Positions 40,223 through 48,955 of a stretch of DNA of 64,000 nucleotides are shown in pieces. The notes under the pieces are model-generated. The model was not told where the DNA came from and did no database searches. It saw only the letters and a program-made list of their open reading frames with translations. Source of the stretch: Streptomyces echinatus (GTDB taxonomy: Bacteria; Actinomycetota; Actinomycetes; Streptomycetales; Streptomycetaceae); the NCBI RefSeq assembly GCF_014203595.1, contig NZ_JACHJK010000001.1:622582-686581 (forward strand), written 5' to 3'. Each line of letters starts with the position of its first letter. Within the stretch, counting starts at the first letter, position 1. The position numbers were made by a program, and so were the translations under genes.

Positions 40223-40771
40223 TCAGATCCCGTCGCCTCTCGCCCGGCGATGCAGGAGCCAGGTACCGCCCGCGGCGGCGACGGCCAGCGCCGCCACACC
40301 CGCCGCGGTCTGTACGGGGTCGTGGCCGAGTCCGCCGCCGACCCCCGTCTTCACGCTTCCCCGCGGCTGCACCTGTTCGTGCGCCGCGCTCAGTGCCACC
40401 ACCAGATCGCCCGACACCTGCCGGTCCCCCTCGGCGCACCTGGCGACGATCTCGTACGTCCCCGGCTGCGCGCTCGGCGGCACCCGGAACTGGCCGATCG
40501 CCTCTCCCTCGTGCGTGCTGGGCGCCAGCGTGAAGGTGCCGGCCCCGACCGCGCCCGCGTCACCGGTCGCGGCGCCCGGGTCCCCGCACGCGGCCGTGTT
40601 CACCGTGACCTGTGCGCCGGGCGTCACGGTGGACGGGTACACGTCCAGGCGGCCGGACTGGGCGGCCCGGGGGCGGGCCGCCGGGCGGTCCGCGTCCACG
40701 GCGGCGTGGGCGGGTGCCGCGGCGGCCACGGCGAGCGCGGTACCGGCCAGGAGACGGGCAGTGCGTCGCAT
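40223..40771 (-). CDS. surface protein with C-terminal TM, sortase neighbour
   Basis: 182-aa protein: signal peptide (MRRTARLLAGTALAVAAA, cleaved near AHA), a beta-rich domain of about 90 residues with two Cys (VNTAACGD, IVARCAEGD) likely bridged, then a C-terminal helix (about 152-172) and RRARGDGI tail. The layout imitates a sortase substrate, but no LPxTG-type motif precedes the helix. Pairs of this protein with class F sortase are adjacent in Streptomyces as far as I recall. Function unknown. Confidence 0.82.
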   Translation of the reverse strand: MRRTARLLAGTALAVAAAAPAHAAVDADRPAARPRAAQSGRLDVYPSTVTPGAQVTVNTAACGDPGAATGDAGAVGAGTFTLAPSTHEGEAIGQFRVPPSAQPGTYEIVARCAEGDRQVSGDLVVALSAAHEQVQPRGSVKTGVGGGLGHDPVQTAAGVAALAVAAAGGTWLLHRRARGDGI

Positions 40772-41021
40772 GGTGCTCCCCAGAGCTTGTCCGACTCGTC
40801 CAGGGGTGCGCCCCTGCCCTACCGAGATAAGTGGCTCCGGGCCCGGTCCGCTTCCTGAGGGAGCGTCAGGAATGCGGTGAACGGGTGTCGGCCGCGCCAC
40901 CCGCGCGGGCTAGCCCGCGCGGGGTTCCGGCAGGTCACGGGCGGGTGCGGGGCGGCGCGAAGAGGGCGGTGTGAAAAGCACACGAATGGAGCGGCGGGCC
41001 CGGTGAACGGGTGACGGTGCG
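40772..41021. other. gene-free spacer with 24-bp palindrome
   Basis: 250 bp between two minus-strand genes. It holds a perfect 24-nt palindrome (40900-40923, core GCGGGCTAGCCCGC) and the direct repeat GGTGAACGGGTG (40876-40887 and about 40999-41010). No ORF with coding character was seen. The palindrome likely ends transcription of the TetR gene at 41022. Confidence 0.6.
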
Positions 41022-41768
41022 TCAGTGCTCCGGGGACCGGTGCCCGAGCCGTGCCGCCAGGCCGTCGAGGACGACGTCGAGGCCGTAGCCGAACTTCGCG
41101 TCCCGGTCCCGGGCCGGGTCCCGGGGGGCGGTGCCGGCTTCCGTGTAGGCGGCGGCGAGATGGTCGTGGCCGGCCGCGGCCTGCCGGGCCGCGGGCATCA
41201 GGAGGGTGACGAACTCCGTCTCGCTCCGGCCGGACCGGGCGACCGTGGTGAGCCAGGCCGCCTCGGTGGTGCTCATGCCGAGCACGTACGCCAGCAGGGT
41301 GCTGATCGCCTGGTCGGGCTCGCGGAAGCCGGCCCCCGTGAACAGCGCGGCGAGCCGCTCGGAGAAGGACATCAGGTTGGGGCCCAGGTAGACGAGTCCG
41401 GCCTGCCCCATCACCGAGGACATCCACGGGTGGCGCAGGACGGTCGCCCGGAAGGACTGCGCCGCCTCGGTCGCGGCGGCCCGCCAGTCCGGGTCCGGGC
41501 CGTCCGGCACCCGCACCTCGGCGGCGACCTCGTCGACGGCCAGCTCCATCAGCTCGTCCTTGGTGGCGACATGCCGGTAGAGGGAGGTCGCGCCGGCGTT
41601 CAGGCGGGCGCCGAGCTTGCGCATGCTCAGGGCCTCGACGCCCTCCGCGTCCAGCATCGCCACCGCCTCGCGCACGATCGCCTCCCGGCTCAGCGCGGGC
41701 TGGCCCGGCTCGCGCCGCTGCCGGGTCCAGACGGAGGGGATCGGGTTCGGGGTGCTCCTGGCGGCCAT
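41022..41768 (-). CDS. TetR family regulator of adjacent MFS
   Basis: 248-aa TetR protein with HTH LSMRKLGARLNAGATSLYRHV and a TetR_C_1-type C-terminal domain, the TetR(class A-E)-like group that often senses drugs. ATG 41768 has AAGGAG upstream. It is divergent from an MFS exporter, and the shared spacer contains five copies of a GCGYACA-nn-GTTCC element, its probable binding sites. Confidence 0.93.
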   Translation of the reverse strand: MAARSTPNPIPSVWTRQRREPGQPALSREAIVREAVAMLDAEGVEALSMRKLGARLNAGATSLYRHVATKDELMELAVDEVAAEVRVPDGPDPDWRAAATEAAQSFRATVLRHPWMSSVMGQAGLVYLGPNLMSFSERLAALFTGAGFREPDQAISTLLAYVLGMSTTEAAWLTTVARSGRSETEFVTLLMPAARQAAAGHDHLAAAYTEAGTAPRDPARDRDAKFGYGLDVVLDGLAARLGHRSPEH

Positions 41769-41793
41769 GGGCGGACTCCTTGCTTCCCTCAGT

Positions 41794-41907
41794 GCGTACG
41801 TTGTGCGCACCAGCGTACAGAGTTCAAGCCTTGCGCACACCGTTCCGGTCTGCGTACAGTGTTCGCAACGAACGGAACGGTGTACGCACATCGGGAACGC
41901 TGTGCGC
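41794..41907. promoter_or_regulatory. iterated operator array between TetR and MFS
   Basis: Element GCGYACA-nn-GTTCC at 41813-41825, 41833-41846 and 41852-41865 (plus orientation), and inverted at 41874-41887 and 41894-41907. Centre spacing is about 19-20 bp within each group. A related GCGTACGTTGTGCGC palindrome-like copy starts at 41794. Confidence 0.7.
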
Positions 41908-41934
41908 GCCGCACATGCTGAGGGGGAAATACCC

Positions 41935-43464
41935 ATGGAAAGCCGCAGTCCCCGCCGCTGGTGGATCCTCGTGGTGCTGTGCCTGAGCTCGCTGGTGCTG
42001 GTGATCGACAACATGGCCCTCACCGTGGCGGTGCCCGCGATGACCGAGGACCTCGGGGCGAGCGCCCACGACATGCAGTGGATCCTCGACTCCTACGTCC
42101 TCGTCTTCGCCGGCCTGCTGCTGACCTCGGGCAGCCTCGGCGACCGGTTCGGCCGCAGGAGGGTGATGCTGATCGGCCTGCTGCTCTTCGGGGCCGCCTC
42201 CCTGGCCGGGACGTTCGCCGCGAACCCGGCCGAGGTCGTCGCGGTGCGCGTCGCGATGGGCGTCGGCGGGGCGCTGATCATGCCGTCCACCCTCTCCATC
42301 CTCATCACCGTCTTCGACGAGGCCGAGCGCGGCAGGGCGATGGCGGCATGGAGCTCGGTGTCGATGCTCGGCCTGGTCGGCAGCCCGGTGCTGGGCGGTG
42401 TGCTGATCGACCACTTCTCCTGGCACGCGATCTTCTTCCTCAACGTCCCCGTCGTCGTGCTGGCCGTCGTCGCGGGCCTCACGCTGATGCCGGAGTCCCG
42501 GGCGCCGTGGCAGAAGGCCGACCCGCTCGGCGCGGTGCTGTCCGCCGCCGGAATGACGGCGCTCGTGTGGTGGATCATCGACGTCCCGCAGCACGGGGCG
42601 TTCTCCGGCCGCCAGTTGCCGGCGCTCGCCGCGGCCGTGGTCACCCTCGCGGCCTTCGTCCTGTGGGAGAACGTGACCGAGTCCCCGATGGTCCCGCTCG
42701 TCCTCTTCAGGCACCGCAACTTCAGCGGCGGTTCGCTCTCCCTGGCGCTCGTCCAGATCGGCAACGGCGGCCTGCTGCTGGTCCTCACCCAGTACCTGCA
42801 GTTCGTCCTCGGATACTCGGCCGTCAAGGCCGGCCTCGCCTTCCTGCCGCTCGCGGTCACCGCGCTGACCGGCAACGGTATCGGCATCAAGCTGGCCGCG
42901 CGGATCGGCCACCGGTTCGTGATCCTCGCCGGGATGCTGGTGATGGTCGCCTGCTTCGCGCTGCTCACCACGGTCGGTGCCGATTCCGGCTTCGCCGTCC
43001 CGGCGGTCGCCCTCGGCCTGCTCGGCCTCGGTGCCGGACTGGCCATGCCGGCGGCGGTCGCGGCGCTCATGGGCACCATCCCGGCGGACCAGGCGGGCGT
43101 CGGCTCGGCCCTGAACGACACCATCCAGCAGGCCGGCACCGCACTGGGCATCGCGATCCTCGGCTCGCTGCTCACCAGCGGCTACACGGACCGCATGCCC
43201 TCCGGCGCCCCCGCGGCGGCCCGTGAGTCCATCGCCGGTGCCTTCGCCACGGCCCGCCCGGACCTGCTGCGCACCGCCCGCGAGGCCTTCGCCTCCGCCA
43301 TGACGACCACCTTCGCGCTCAGCGCCCTCGGCGTCCTCGCCGCGGCGGTCCTGGCGACGGTGATGATGCGGGAGGCGAAGCCGGCGGAGCCGGCCGCCGC
43401 CGAGCCGGCCGCCGCCGAGCCGGCCGCCGCCGAGCCGGAGCGGCAGCCGGAACCGGCCGCCTGA
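41935..43464 (+). CDS. MFS drug exporter, DHA2 (14-TMS) type
   Basis: 509-aa exporter. LVIDNMALTVAVPAM, QWILDSYVLVFAGLLLTSGSL and GDRFGRRR are DHA2 motifs, with about 14 helices. The C-terminus is a cytosolic tail of three PAAAE repeats (15-bp DNA repeats 43391-43435). ATG 41935 follows AGGGGGAAAT. Controlled by the divergent TetR gene by inference. It ends at a terminator shared with the convergent protease gene. Confidence 0.92.
   Translation: MESRSPRRWWILVVLCLSSLVLVIDNMALTVAVPAMTEDLGASAHDMQWILDSYVLVFAGLLLTSGSLGDRFGRRRVMLIGLLLFGAASLAGTFAANPAEVVAVRVAMGVGGALIMPSTLSILITVFDEAERGRAMAAWSSVSMLGLVGSPVLGGVLIDHFSWHAIFFLNVPVVVLAVVAGLTLMPESRAPWQKADPLGAVLSAAGMTALVWWIIDVPQHGAFSGRQLPALAAAVVTLAAFVLWENVTESPMVPLVLFRHRNFSGGSLSLALVQIGNGGLLLVLTQYLQFVLGYSAVKAGLAFLPLAVTALTGNGIGIKLAARIGHRFVILAGMLVMVACFALLTTVGADSGFAVPAVALGLLGLGAGLAMPAAVAALMGTIPADQAGVGSALNDTIQQAGTALGIAILGSLLTSGYTDRMPSGAPAAARESIAGAFATARPDLLRTAREAFASAMTTTFALSALGVLAAAVLATVMMREAKPAEPAAAEPAAAEPAAAEPERQPEPAA
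43391..43435 (+). repeat. three 15-bp tandem repeats in MFS tail
   Basis: CGGCCGCCGCCGAGC at 43391, 43406 and 43421, coding PAAAE units; likely replication slippage. Confidence 0.85.
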
Positions 43465-43493
43465 ACCGGCCGCCCGAACCGGAGGACGCGAGA

Positions 43494-43523
43494 AGGCCGG
43501 TGCCCACCCGGGGGCACCGGCCT
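43494..43523. terminator. bidirectional terminator
   Basis: AGGCCGGTGCCC (43494-43505), loop ACCCGG, GGGCACCGGCCT (43512-43523), between the convergent MFS and metalloprotease genes. Confidence 0.8.
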
Positions 43524-43541
43524 CGTGCTGTCGCCGTCGGC

Positions 43542-45191
43542 TCAGCTGACGTTGACCGCGCTCCAGGCGGCGGCCACCGCGTTGTACTCCGTGCTGCCGG
43601 CGCCGTAGAGGTCCTTCGCCGCGTTCAGGGTCGCCGTGCGCGCGCCCTTGTAGTTCGTCGAGGACGTCATGTACACCGTCAGTGCCCGGTACCAGATCTT
43701 GCCGACCTTGTCCCGGCCGATGCCGGTGACCGTGGAGCCGTTGTAGGTCGGGGAGTCGTAGCTGACGCCGTTGATGGTCTTCGCTCCGCTGCCCTCGGCG
43801 AGGAGGTAGGCGAAGTGGTTGGCGACGCCGGAGGAGTAGTGGACGTCCAGGTTCCCGACCGACGAGCTCCAGTAGTCCGCCGAACTGCCGTCCTTGGACG
43901 GCTTGTCCATGAAGCGGAGGGCGGCCTTGCCGAAGCCGGGCTTCACGATCTTCTCGCCGATGAGGTAGTCACCGGTGTCGGAGGAGTTGTTCGCGTACCA
44001 CTCCACCATCGTGCCGAGGATGTCGGAGGTGGCCTCGTTCAGCCCGCCGGACTCGCCCGAGTAGGTCAGCGCGGCCGTCTTGGACGTCACCCCGTGGGAC
44101 ATCTCGTGCCCGGCGACGTCCAGGGCGACCAGCGGCCCGAACGTGGTCCCGTCGCCGTCGCCGTACGTCATGCAGAAGCAACTGTCGTCCCAGAAGGCGT
44201 TGTTGTACTTGTTGCCGTAGTGGACGCGGTTGTACGAGCCTTTGCCGTCACCGGCGATGCCGTTGCGGCCGTGGATGTTCTTGTAGTAGTCCCAGGTCTC
44301 GTTGGTGCCGTACTGGGCGTCGACGGCGGCCGAGGCGCGGTCGGCGGTGGTGCCGGTGCCCCAGTGGTTGTCGGCGTCCGTGAACAGGGTCGCGGGGGCC
44401 CGGCTGAAGCAGATGCCGAAGAAGCACAGGTCGGTCTTGCCCTCGGCGTCACCGGTGAAGGTGTTGCCCCGCGTCGGGTCCTTGAGCTGGTACGAGGACC
44501 CGGACTGGGTGGTCTCCAGCGGCACGGTCCCGCTGTACAGCGACGTGCCGTCGCCGGTGGCCGTCTCGATGCTGTCCCAGGCGTCGATCTGCGCGCCGGT
44601 GCGCGCGTCGGTCAGCACGGTCCGGGCGACGGGGTTGCCGAGCGAGTCCCGGCCGACGGCGTTGGTGCGCCAGGCCAGCTTCGGGCTGCCGTGCAGGGCG
44701 TCGACCACCAGCTCGGGCCTGGCCTTGATCTGCTTGAGCGCCTCGCCGAGGTTGGCGGCGCGCAGGGCGTTCACCGCGAGGCCGGCGGCCTTGGGGCCGG
44801 AGACCCGCGGGGTGACGGAGGGCAGGGAGACCGCCTGCCGGGTGGCGCGGTCGGCGCCGCGGTAGCCGCCGTCCGCGGCCAGGTGGACGACGAAGTCGCC
44901 GCCGAGCACGGGGAGTCCGTGGTAGGTGCGGTCGTAGCGGACGTGCTGGGTGCCGTTGCCGTCCACGATCACGTCCCGGACGCCGGCGTCCTGGGCGGAG
45001 GTCAGGCCCAGGGTCGCGGCGTGGGCCAGGAGTGCCGACGCCGCGTTCTCGACCGCGGTGGCCCGGGTCGGTCTGGCGTCGGCGTGGGCGGCGGGGGAGA
45101 GGGTGACGGCCAGCAGGGTCGCGGTGGCTGCGGCGACGCCGGCGGTGGCTGTGTGACGGGTTCCTCGGACGTGCTGCCGTATCCGGCTCAT
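43542..45191 (-). CDS. secreted M4 (thermolysin) metalloprotease
   Basis: 549-aa prepro-enzyme. Signal peptide (about 1-37, AHA end), FTP/PepSY propeptide (about 45-210; DVIVDGNGTQHVRYDRTYHG), then M4 catalytic domain. HEMSHG (about 360-365) supplies two zinc His and the general-base Glu; the third ligand is Glu in GGLNEATSD (about 384). A downstream VHYSSGVANHFAYLL carries the transition-state His. Extra Cys pairs (CFFGIC; CFC) suggest disulfides. Extracellular protein degradation role. The promoter region contains a 14-bp palindrome; no LysR-type activator gene is adjacent. Confidence 0.95.
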   Translation of the reverse strand: MSRIRQHVRGTRHTATAGVAAATATLLAVTLSPAAHADARPTRATAVENAASALLAHAATLGLTSAQDAGVRDVIVDGNGTQHVRYDRTYHGLPVLGGDFVVHLAADGGYRGADRATRQAVSLPSVTPRVSGPKAAGLAVNALRAANLGEALKQIKARPELVVDALHGSPKLAWRTNAVGRDSLGNPVARTVLTDARTGAQIDAWDSIETATGDGTSLYSGTVPLETTQSGSSYQLKDPTRGNTFTGDAEGKTDLCFFGICFSRAPATLFTDADNHWGTGTTADRASAAVDAQYGTNETWDYYKNIHGRNGIAGDGKGSYNRVHYGNKYNNAFWDDSCFCMTYGDGDGTTFGPLVALDVAGHEMSHGVTSKTAALTYSGESGGLNEATSDILGTMVEWYANNSSDTGDYLIGEKIVKPGFGKAALRFMDKPSKDGSSADYWSSSVGNLDVHYSSGVANHFAYLLAEGSGAKTINGVSYDSPTYNGSTVTGIGRDKVGKIWYRALTVYMTSSTNYKGARTATLNAAKDLYGAGSTEYNAVAAAWSAVNVS

Positions 45192-45258
45192 CTGTCTCCT
45201 CGGGAAGGCGCCAGGTTAGGCGTGGGGGTGGCGCTCATGTCACCGAGATTTAAGTGGC

Positions 45259-45272
45259 CATGACATGTCATG
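45259..45272. promoter_or_regulatory. 14-bp palindrome between protease and GGCT genes
   Basis: CATGACATGTCATG, a perfect palindrome, 68 bp upstream of the protease start and 58 bp before the divergent GTG at 45330. Flanked by ATTTAAG on one side, an AT-rich patch likely to be promoter DNA. Confidence 0.5.
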
Positions 45273-45329
45273 TCCATAGCCTCTTCATGGAGATGTGTGG
45301 GGAGCCGGCGTGGGTACAGAATCGTTTCC

Positions 45330-45770
45330 GTGATCGCCGAGGACCCCCGCGAGGACGACCGCCCCCTGCCCTTCTTCGTCTACGGCACGCTCCGCCCGGG
45401 CGAGGTGAACCACGACCTGTTCCTGCGCGGCCGCGTCCTCACCGAGGAACCGGGACACCTCGCGGGTGCCGTGCTGTACGACGGCCCGGGCTATCCCTAC
45501 GCCGTGGAGGAGCCCGGCGAGACGGTGCGCGGCGAGCTGGTGACCGCCCGGCCGGAGGCGTACGAGGACCTGCTCGCGGCCCTGGACCGGCTGGAGGAGT
45601 ACGTGCCGGGCGACCCCCGCAACCTCTACGAGCGTGCCGCCCGGGACGTCGTACGCGCCGCCGGCGGCACCGTCCGGGCCTGGGTCTATCTCGCCGCCCC
45701 GGGCGTCGCCGGCCGGCTGCGCGACACCGGGACCCGGATCACGGGCGGCGACTGGATCTCCCGCCGCTGA
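45330..45770 (+). CDS. gamma-glutamylcyclotransferase-like protein
   Basis: 146-aa AIG2/GGCT-fold protein. FFVYGTLRPGEVNHDLF is the substrate-binding loop and the Glu in LDRLEEYVPGDP is the expected catalytic acid. Members cyclise gamma-glutamyl amines or act on related amides. The GTG at 45330 is chosen since the conserved fold begins soon after; no good ribosome-binding site precedes it, so a leaderless message is possible, and a start at 45270 cannot be excluded. Confidence 0.85.
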   Translation: MIAEDPREDDRPLPFFVYGTLRPGEVNHDLFLRGRVLTEEPGHLAGAVLYDGPGYPYAVEEPGETVRGELVTARPEAYEDLLAALDRLEEYVPGDPRNLYERAARDVVRAAGGTVRAWVYLAAPGVAGRLRDTGTRITGGDWISRR

Positions 45771-45771
45771 C

Positions 45772-46602
45772 TCAGCCCAGCAGCACCGTCCCGTCGGGCA
45801 CCTCGATGCCGAACTCCTCCGCCACCACGCGCCGCGCCTCGGCCTCCTCCGTCAGCGTGCGCTCCGTCACCGTGCCGTCGGCGAGCGTCTCGGTGAACCG
45901 GGCGCCGTCCAGGGAGAGATGACGGCCCGCGGTGGTCCGCTGCAGATAGGGGCGGCGGGTGAACGGGGACCTCGGGTGGGTGCCGACGAACCAGTTGAAC
46001 ACCTCGAAGTCGACGGGCGCGAACGGCTCCCGCGTGAACGCGTACTGGCCCGCCCAGTCCCCGGCCCGCCGGTCGTACGCCTGCAACTCCAGCAGCTCCA
46101 GCGGCCCGTGGTGCGACAGCCGCACCAGCCGGTGCCGGCGTCCGGCGCCCTCCCACTCGGCGCCGGTCACCAGCGGCACCGGCAGCAGCAGCGCACCGGG
46201 CGCGCCGAAGCCGACGTCCGCCAGGTACGGCTGCGGCTCGCCCGCCACCTCGACCTGGAGCATCGCGTGCGTACGCGGCCTGCTCTCCGGGGTCCCGGCA
46301 CCCACCACCACCCGGCCGGCCAGCGGAGTCACCCGGAAGCCGAGCGCCTCCAGAGCCAGCCGGAGCAGGGTGTTGTGCTCGTAGCAGTAGCCGCCGCGCC
46401 GGCCGTGGACCATCTTGGCCATCAGGTCGGCGGTCGCGAGGGAGGGGGCCGCACCGCGCACCGGGTCCAGGTTCTCGAAGGGCAGCGACAGCGCGTGCGC
46501 CAGGTGCACGTCCCGCAGCGTGGCCAGGTCGGCCCGCCGGGCGCCCTTCCAGCCGATGCGGTCGAGGTAGGCGTCGAGGTCGTACTGCTCGGTGTCGGAC
46601 AT
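45772..46602 (-). CDS. arylamine N-acetyltransferase
   Basis: 276-aa NAT family enzyme moving acetyl (or acyl) groups from CoA to arylamines. Catalytic triad Cys73 (RGGYCYEHN), His112 (RTHAMLQV) and Asp129 (LADVGFG) is complete. The N-terminal segment YLDRIGWKG and LPFENLDP are typical. In actinomycetes some NATs work in antibiotic assembly; the context here gives no such hint. It ends two bases from the convergent GGCT-like gene. Confidence 0.93.
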   Translation of the reverse strand: MSDTEQYDLDAYLDRIGWKGARRADLATLRDVHLAHALSLPFENLDPVRGAAPSLATADLMAKMVHGRRGGYCYEHNTLLRLALEALGFRVTPLAGRVVVGAGTPESRPRTHAMLQVEVAGEPQPYLADVGFGAPGALLLPVPLVTGAEWEGAGRRHRLVRLSHHGPLELLELQAYDRRAGDWAGQYAFTREPFAPVDFEVFNWFVGTHPRSPFTRRPYLQRTTAGRHLSLDGARFTETLADGTVTERTLTEEAEARRVVAEEFGIEVPDGTVLLG

Positions 46603-46678
46603 GCTCCGAACCTACGCGAGCCCGGCCGCCCGGACCGCGTCCCAGGGACCGAACCCCGCTACGACCCTGGCCCCAGGT

Positions 46679-46816
46679 GTGCTGTCCCAGGACGCCGACG
46701 CTCCGATGTGGCTCCAGGTGGGGCGGCTGCTGTCCAGGGTCGACCGCTCCATCGACCGGGCCGTGCGGACGGACCTGATCGACAACTCCCCGGTCCTGAC
46801 CCGCCTCGGCTCATGA
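46679..46816 (+). pseudogene. short coding-like remnant
   Basis: A 45-codon stretch from GTG 46679 to TGA 46816 with almost exclusively G/C third positions, ending DLIDNSPVLTRLGS. It looks like the C-terminus of a lost or very small protein (helical, amphipathic LQVGRLLSRVDRSIDRAV). An in-frame ATG at 46592 lies inside the NAT start region. It overlaps the end of nasA by six bases. I cannot name it. Confidence 0.4.
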
Positions 46817-48943
46817 GGCCCCGGGGGCGTCCCGGGACAGCGCGCCCAGGACCTCCACCCGCACCGCGCACGACTTGAACTCGGGCATCCGGGACGTCGG
46901 GTCCAGCGCCGGGTTGGTGAGGGTGTTGGCGCGGCCCTCGCCCGGCCAGTGGAAGGGCATGAAGACGGTGTCCGGGCGGATGGCCCCGGTGATCCGCGCC
47001 GGCGCCACGGCCCGGCCGCGCCGGGAGACCACCGCCACCCGGTCGCCGTCGGCCGCGCCCAGCCGGGCCGCGAGCCGCGGGTGCAGCTCCACGAACGGCC
47101 CGGGCGCCGCCGCGTTCAGCTCCGCCACGCGCCGGGTCTGCGCCCCCGACTGGTACTGGGCCACCACCCGGCCGGTGGTCAGCAGCAGCGGGTACTCGGC
47201 ATCCGGTTCCTCGGCGGTGTCCCGGTGCACGACGGGAACGAACCGGGCCCGGCCGTCGGGGGTGGCGAAGCGGTCCAGGAAGAGGCGGGGGGTCCCGCCA
47301 TGCGGACGGGGGGCGGCGGCGGTTCCGGCGGCCGGTTCGTCCGGGCAGGGCCAGAAGACGCCGTCCTCCTCGGCCAGGCGGCGGTAGGTGATGCCCGAGT
47401 AGTCCGCAGGGCCGCCCGCACTCGCGCGCCGGAGTTCCTCGAAGGTCTCCTCCGGGTCGGTCGGGAAGCCCTTCTCCACGCCGAGCCGGCCGGCCAGCTC
47501 GTGCAGGACGTACAGGTCGCTGTGGACGCCGGGCGGGGGAGCGACGGCCCGGCGGCGCAGCAGCACGCGGCCCTCCAGACTGGTCGTCGTGCCCGTCTCC
47601 TCCGCCCACTGGGCCACCGGCAGCACGACGTCCGCAAGCTCCGCCGTCTCGGACAGGACGACGTCGGCCACGGCCAGGAAGTCCAGCGACCGCAGCCGCT
47701 CCTCCACGTGGGCCGCGCGGGGAGCGGACACCACCGGGTTCGAACCCATCAGCAGCAGCGCCCGCACGTCCGTGCCGAGGGCGTCGAGGAGCTCGTACGC
47801 GCTGCGTCCGGGGCCGGGCAGGCTGTCCGGGTCCACGCCCCACACCCCGGCCACGTGCCGCCGGGCCGCCGGGTCGTCCAGCTTGCGGTAGCCGGGCAAC
47901 TGGTCGGCCTTCTGGCCGTGTTCGCGTCCGCCCTGCCCGTTGCCCTGCCCGGTCAGGCAGCCGTAGCCGGACCGGGGGCGGCCCGGACGGCCGGTCGCCA
48001 GGCAGAGGTTGATCCAGGCGCCCACCGTGTCCGTGCCCTTCGACTGCTGCTCCGGCCCGCGCGCGGTGAGCACCATCGCCGACGCGGGCTCGCAGAACAT
48101 CCCTACTGTCTCGCGGAGTTGGGGGACGGACACCCCCGTGATCCGCTCCACGTACTCCGGCCAGTACGCCATGGCCGCCGCCCGCGCCTCCTCCCAGCCG
48201 GTGGTCCGCTCGCGGATGTACTCCTCGTCCGTCCGCCCGTCGGCCACCACCAGGTGCAACAGGCCCAGTGCCAGCGCGAGATCGGTGCCGGGGCGGGGGG
48301 CCAGGTGCAGGTCCGCCTGCTCGGCCGTCCTCGTGCGGCGCGGGTCGACGACGATCAGCGTGCCGCCGTTCTCCCGCAGCTCCGTGAAGAAACGCAGGGA
48401 AGGCGGCATGGTCTCCGCGAGATTCGACCCGACGAGGATCACGCACCCGGTCCTCGGGATGTCCTCCAGCGGGAACGGCAGCCCCCGGTCGAGACCGAAC
48501 GCCCTCGTACCGGCCGCCGCGGCCGACGACATGCAGAACCGGCCGTTGTAGTCGATCTGCGAGGTGCCGAGCACGACCCGGGCGAACTTGCCCAGCGCGT
48601 AGGCCTTCTCGTTCGTGAGCCCGCCGCCGCCGAACACGCCCAGCGCATCGGCGCCGTACTCCCTGCGCGTGCGCCCGAGCCGCTCGGCGATCCGGTCGAG
48701 CGCCTCGGGCCAGCCCGCCTCCACCAGCCGACCCCCGGTCCGCACCAGCGGCGAGGTCAGCCGCACTCCCGGCGCCAGCACCTCGGCCGCCGTCCGGCCC
48801 TTGCCGCACAGCGCGCCCCGGTTCACCGGGAAGTCCGTCCGCTCGGTCACCTCGACGCCCCCCTGGGGCAGGGGCGTGATGTTCATCCCGCACTGCAGGG
48901 CGCAGTACGGGCAGTGGGTGGGCGTCGAGGCGATCGTCTCCAT
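46811..48943 (-). CDS. nasA: assimilatory nitrate reductase catalytic subunit
   Basis: 710-aa molybdopterin (MGD) oxidoreductase reducing nitrate to nitrite. The N-terminal [4Fe-4S] site is Cys11, Cys14, Cys18 and Cys46 (HCPYCALQCG; GALCGKG). GSNLAETMPP, VVDPRRTRTAEQADLHL and the C-terminal molydopterin dinucleotide-binding domain (LLLTTGRVVAQYQSGAQTRR; FMPFHWPGEGRANTLTNP) are intact. No fused reductase domain exists, so a separate electron donor is needed; the FAD reductase at 36222 is a candidate. A GlnR-like box lies just upstream. Confidence 0.95.
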   Translation of the reverse strand: METIASTPTHCPYCALQCGMNITPLPQGGVEVTERTDFPVNRGALCGKGRTAAEVLAPGVRLTSPLVRTGGRLVEAGWPEALDRIAERLGRTRREYGADALGVFGGGGLTNEKAYALGKFARVVLGTSQIDYNGRFCMSSAAAAGTRAFGLDRGLPFPLEDIPRTGCVILVGSNLAETMPPSLRFFTELRENGGTLIVVDPRRTRTAEQADLHLAPRPGTDLALALGLLHLVVADGRTDEEYIRERTTGWEEARAAAMAYWPEYVERITGVSVPQLRETVGMFCEPASAMVLTARGPEQQSKGTDTVGAWINLCLATGRPGRPRSGYGCLTGQGNGQGGREHGQKADQLPGYRKLDDPAARRHVAGVWGVDPDSLPGPGRSAYELLDALGTDVRALLLMGSNPVVSAPRAAHVEERLRSLDFLAVADVVLSETAELADVVLPVAQWAEETGTTTSLEGRVLLRRRAVAPPPGVHSDLYVLHELAGRLGVEKGFPTDPEETFEELRRASAGGPADYSGITYRRLAEEDGVFWPCPDEPAAGTAAAPRPHGGTPRLFLDRFATPDGRARFVPVVHRDTAEEPDAEYPLLLTTGRVVAQYQSGAQTRRVAELNAAAPGPFVELHPRLAARLGAADGDRVAVVSRRGRAVAPARITGAIRPDTVFMPFHWPGEGRANTLTNPALDPTSRMPEFKSCAVRVEVLGALSRDAPGAS

Positions 48944-48955
48944 GCCGCCCAGCGT

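Noticed and set aside
41813..41907. possible replication-origin or plasmid iterons
   Set aside because: Located between a TetR and an MFS gene with no rep gene; operator array is the simpler reading.
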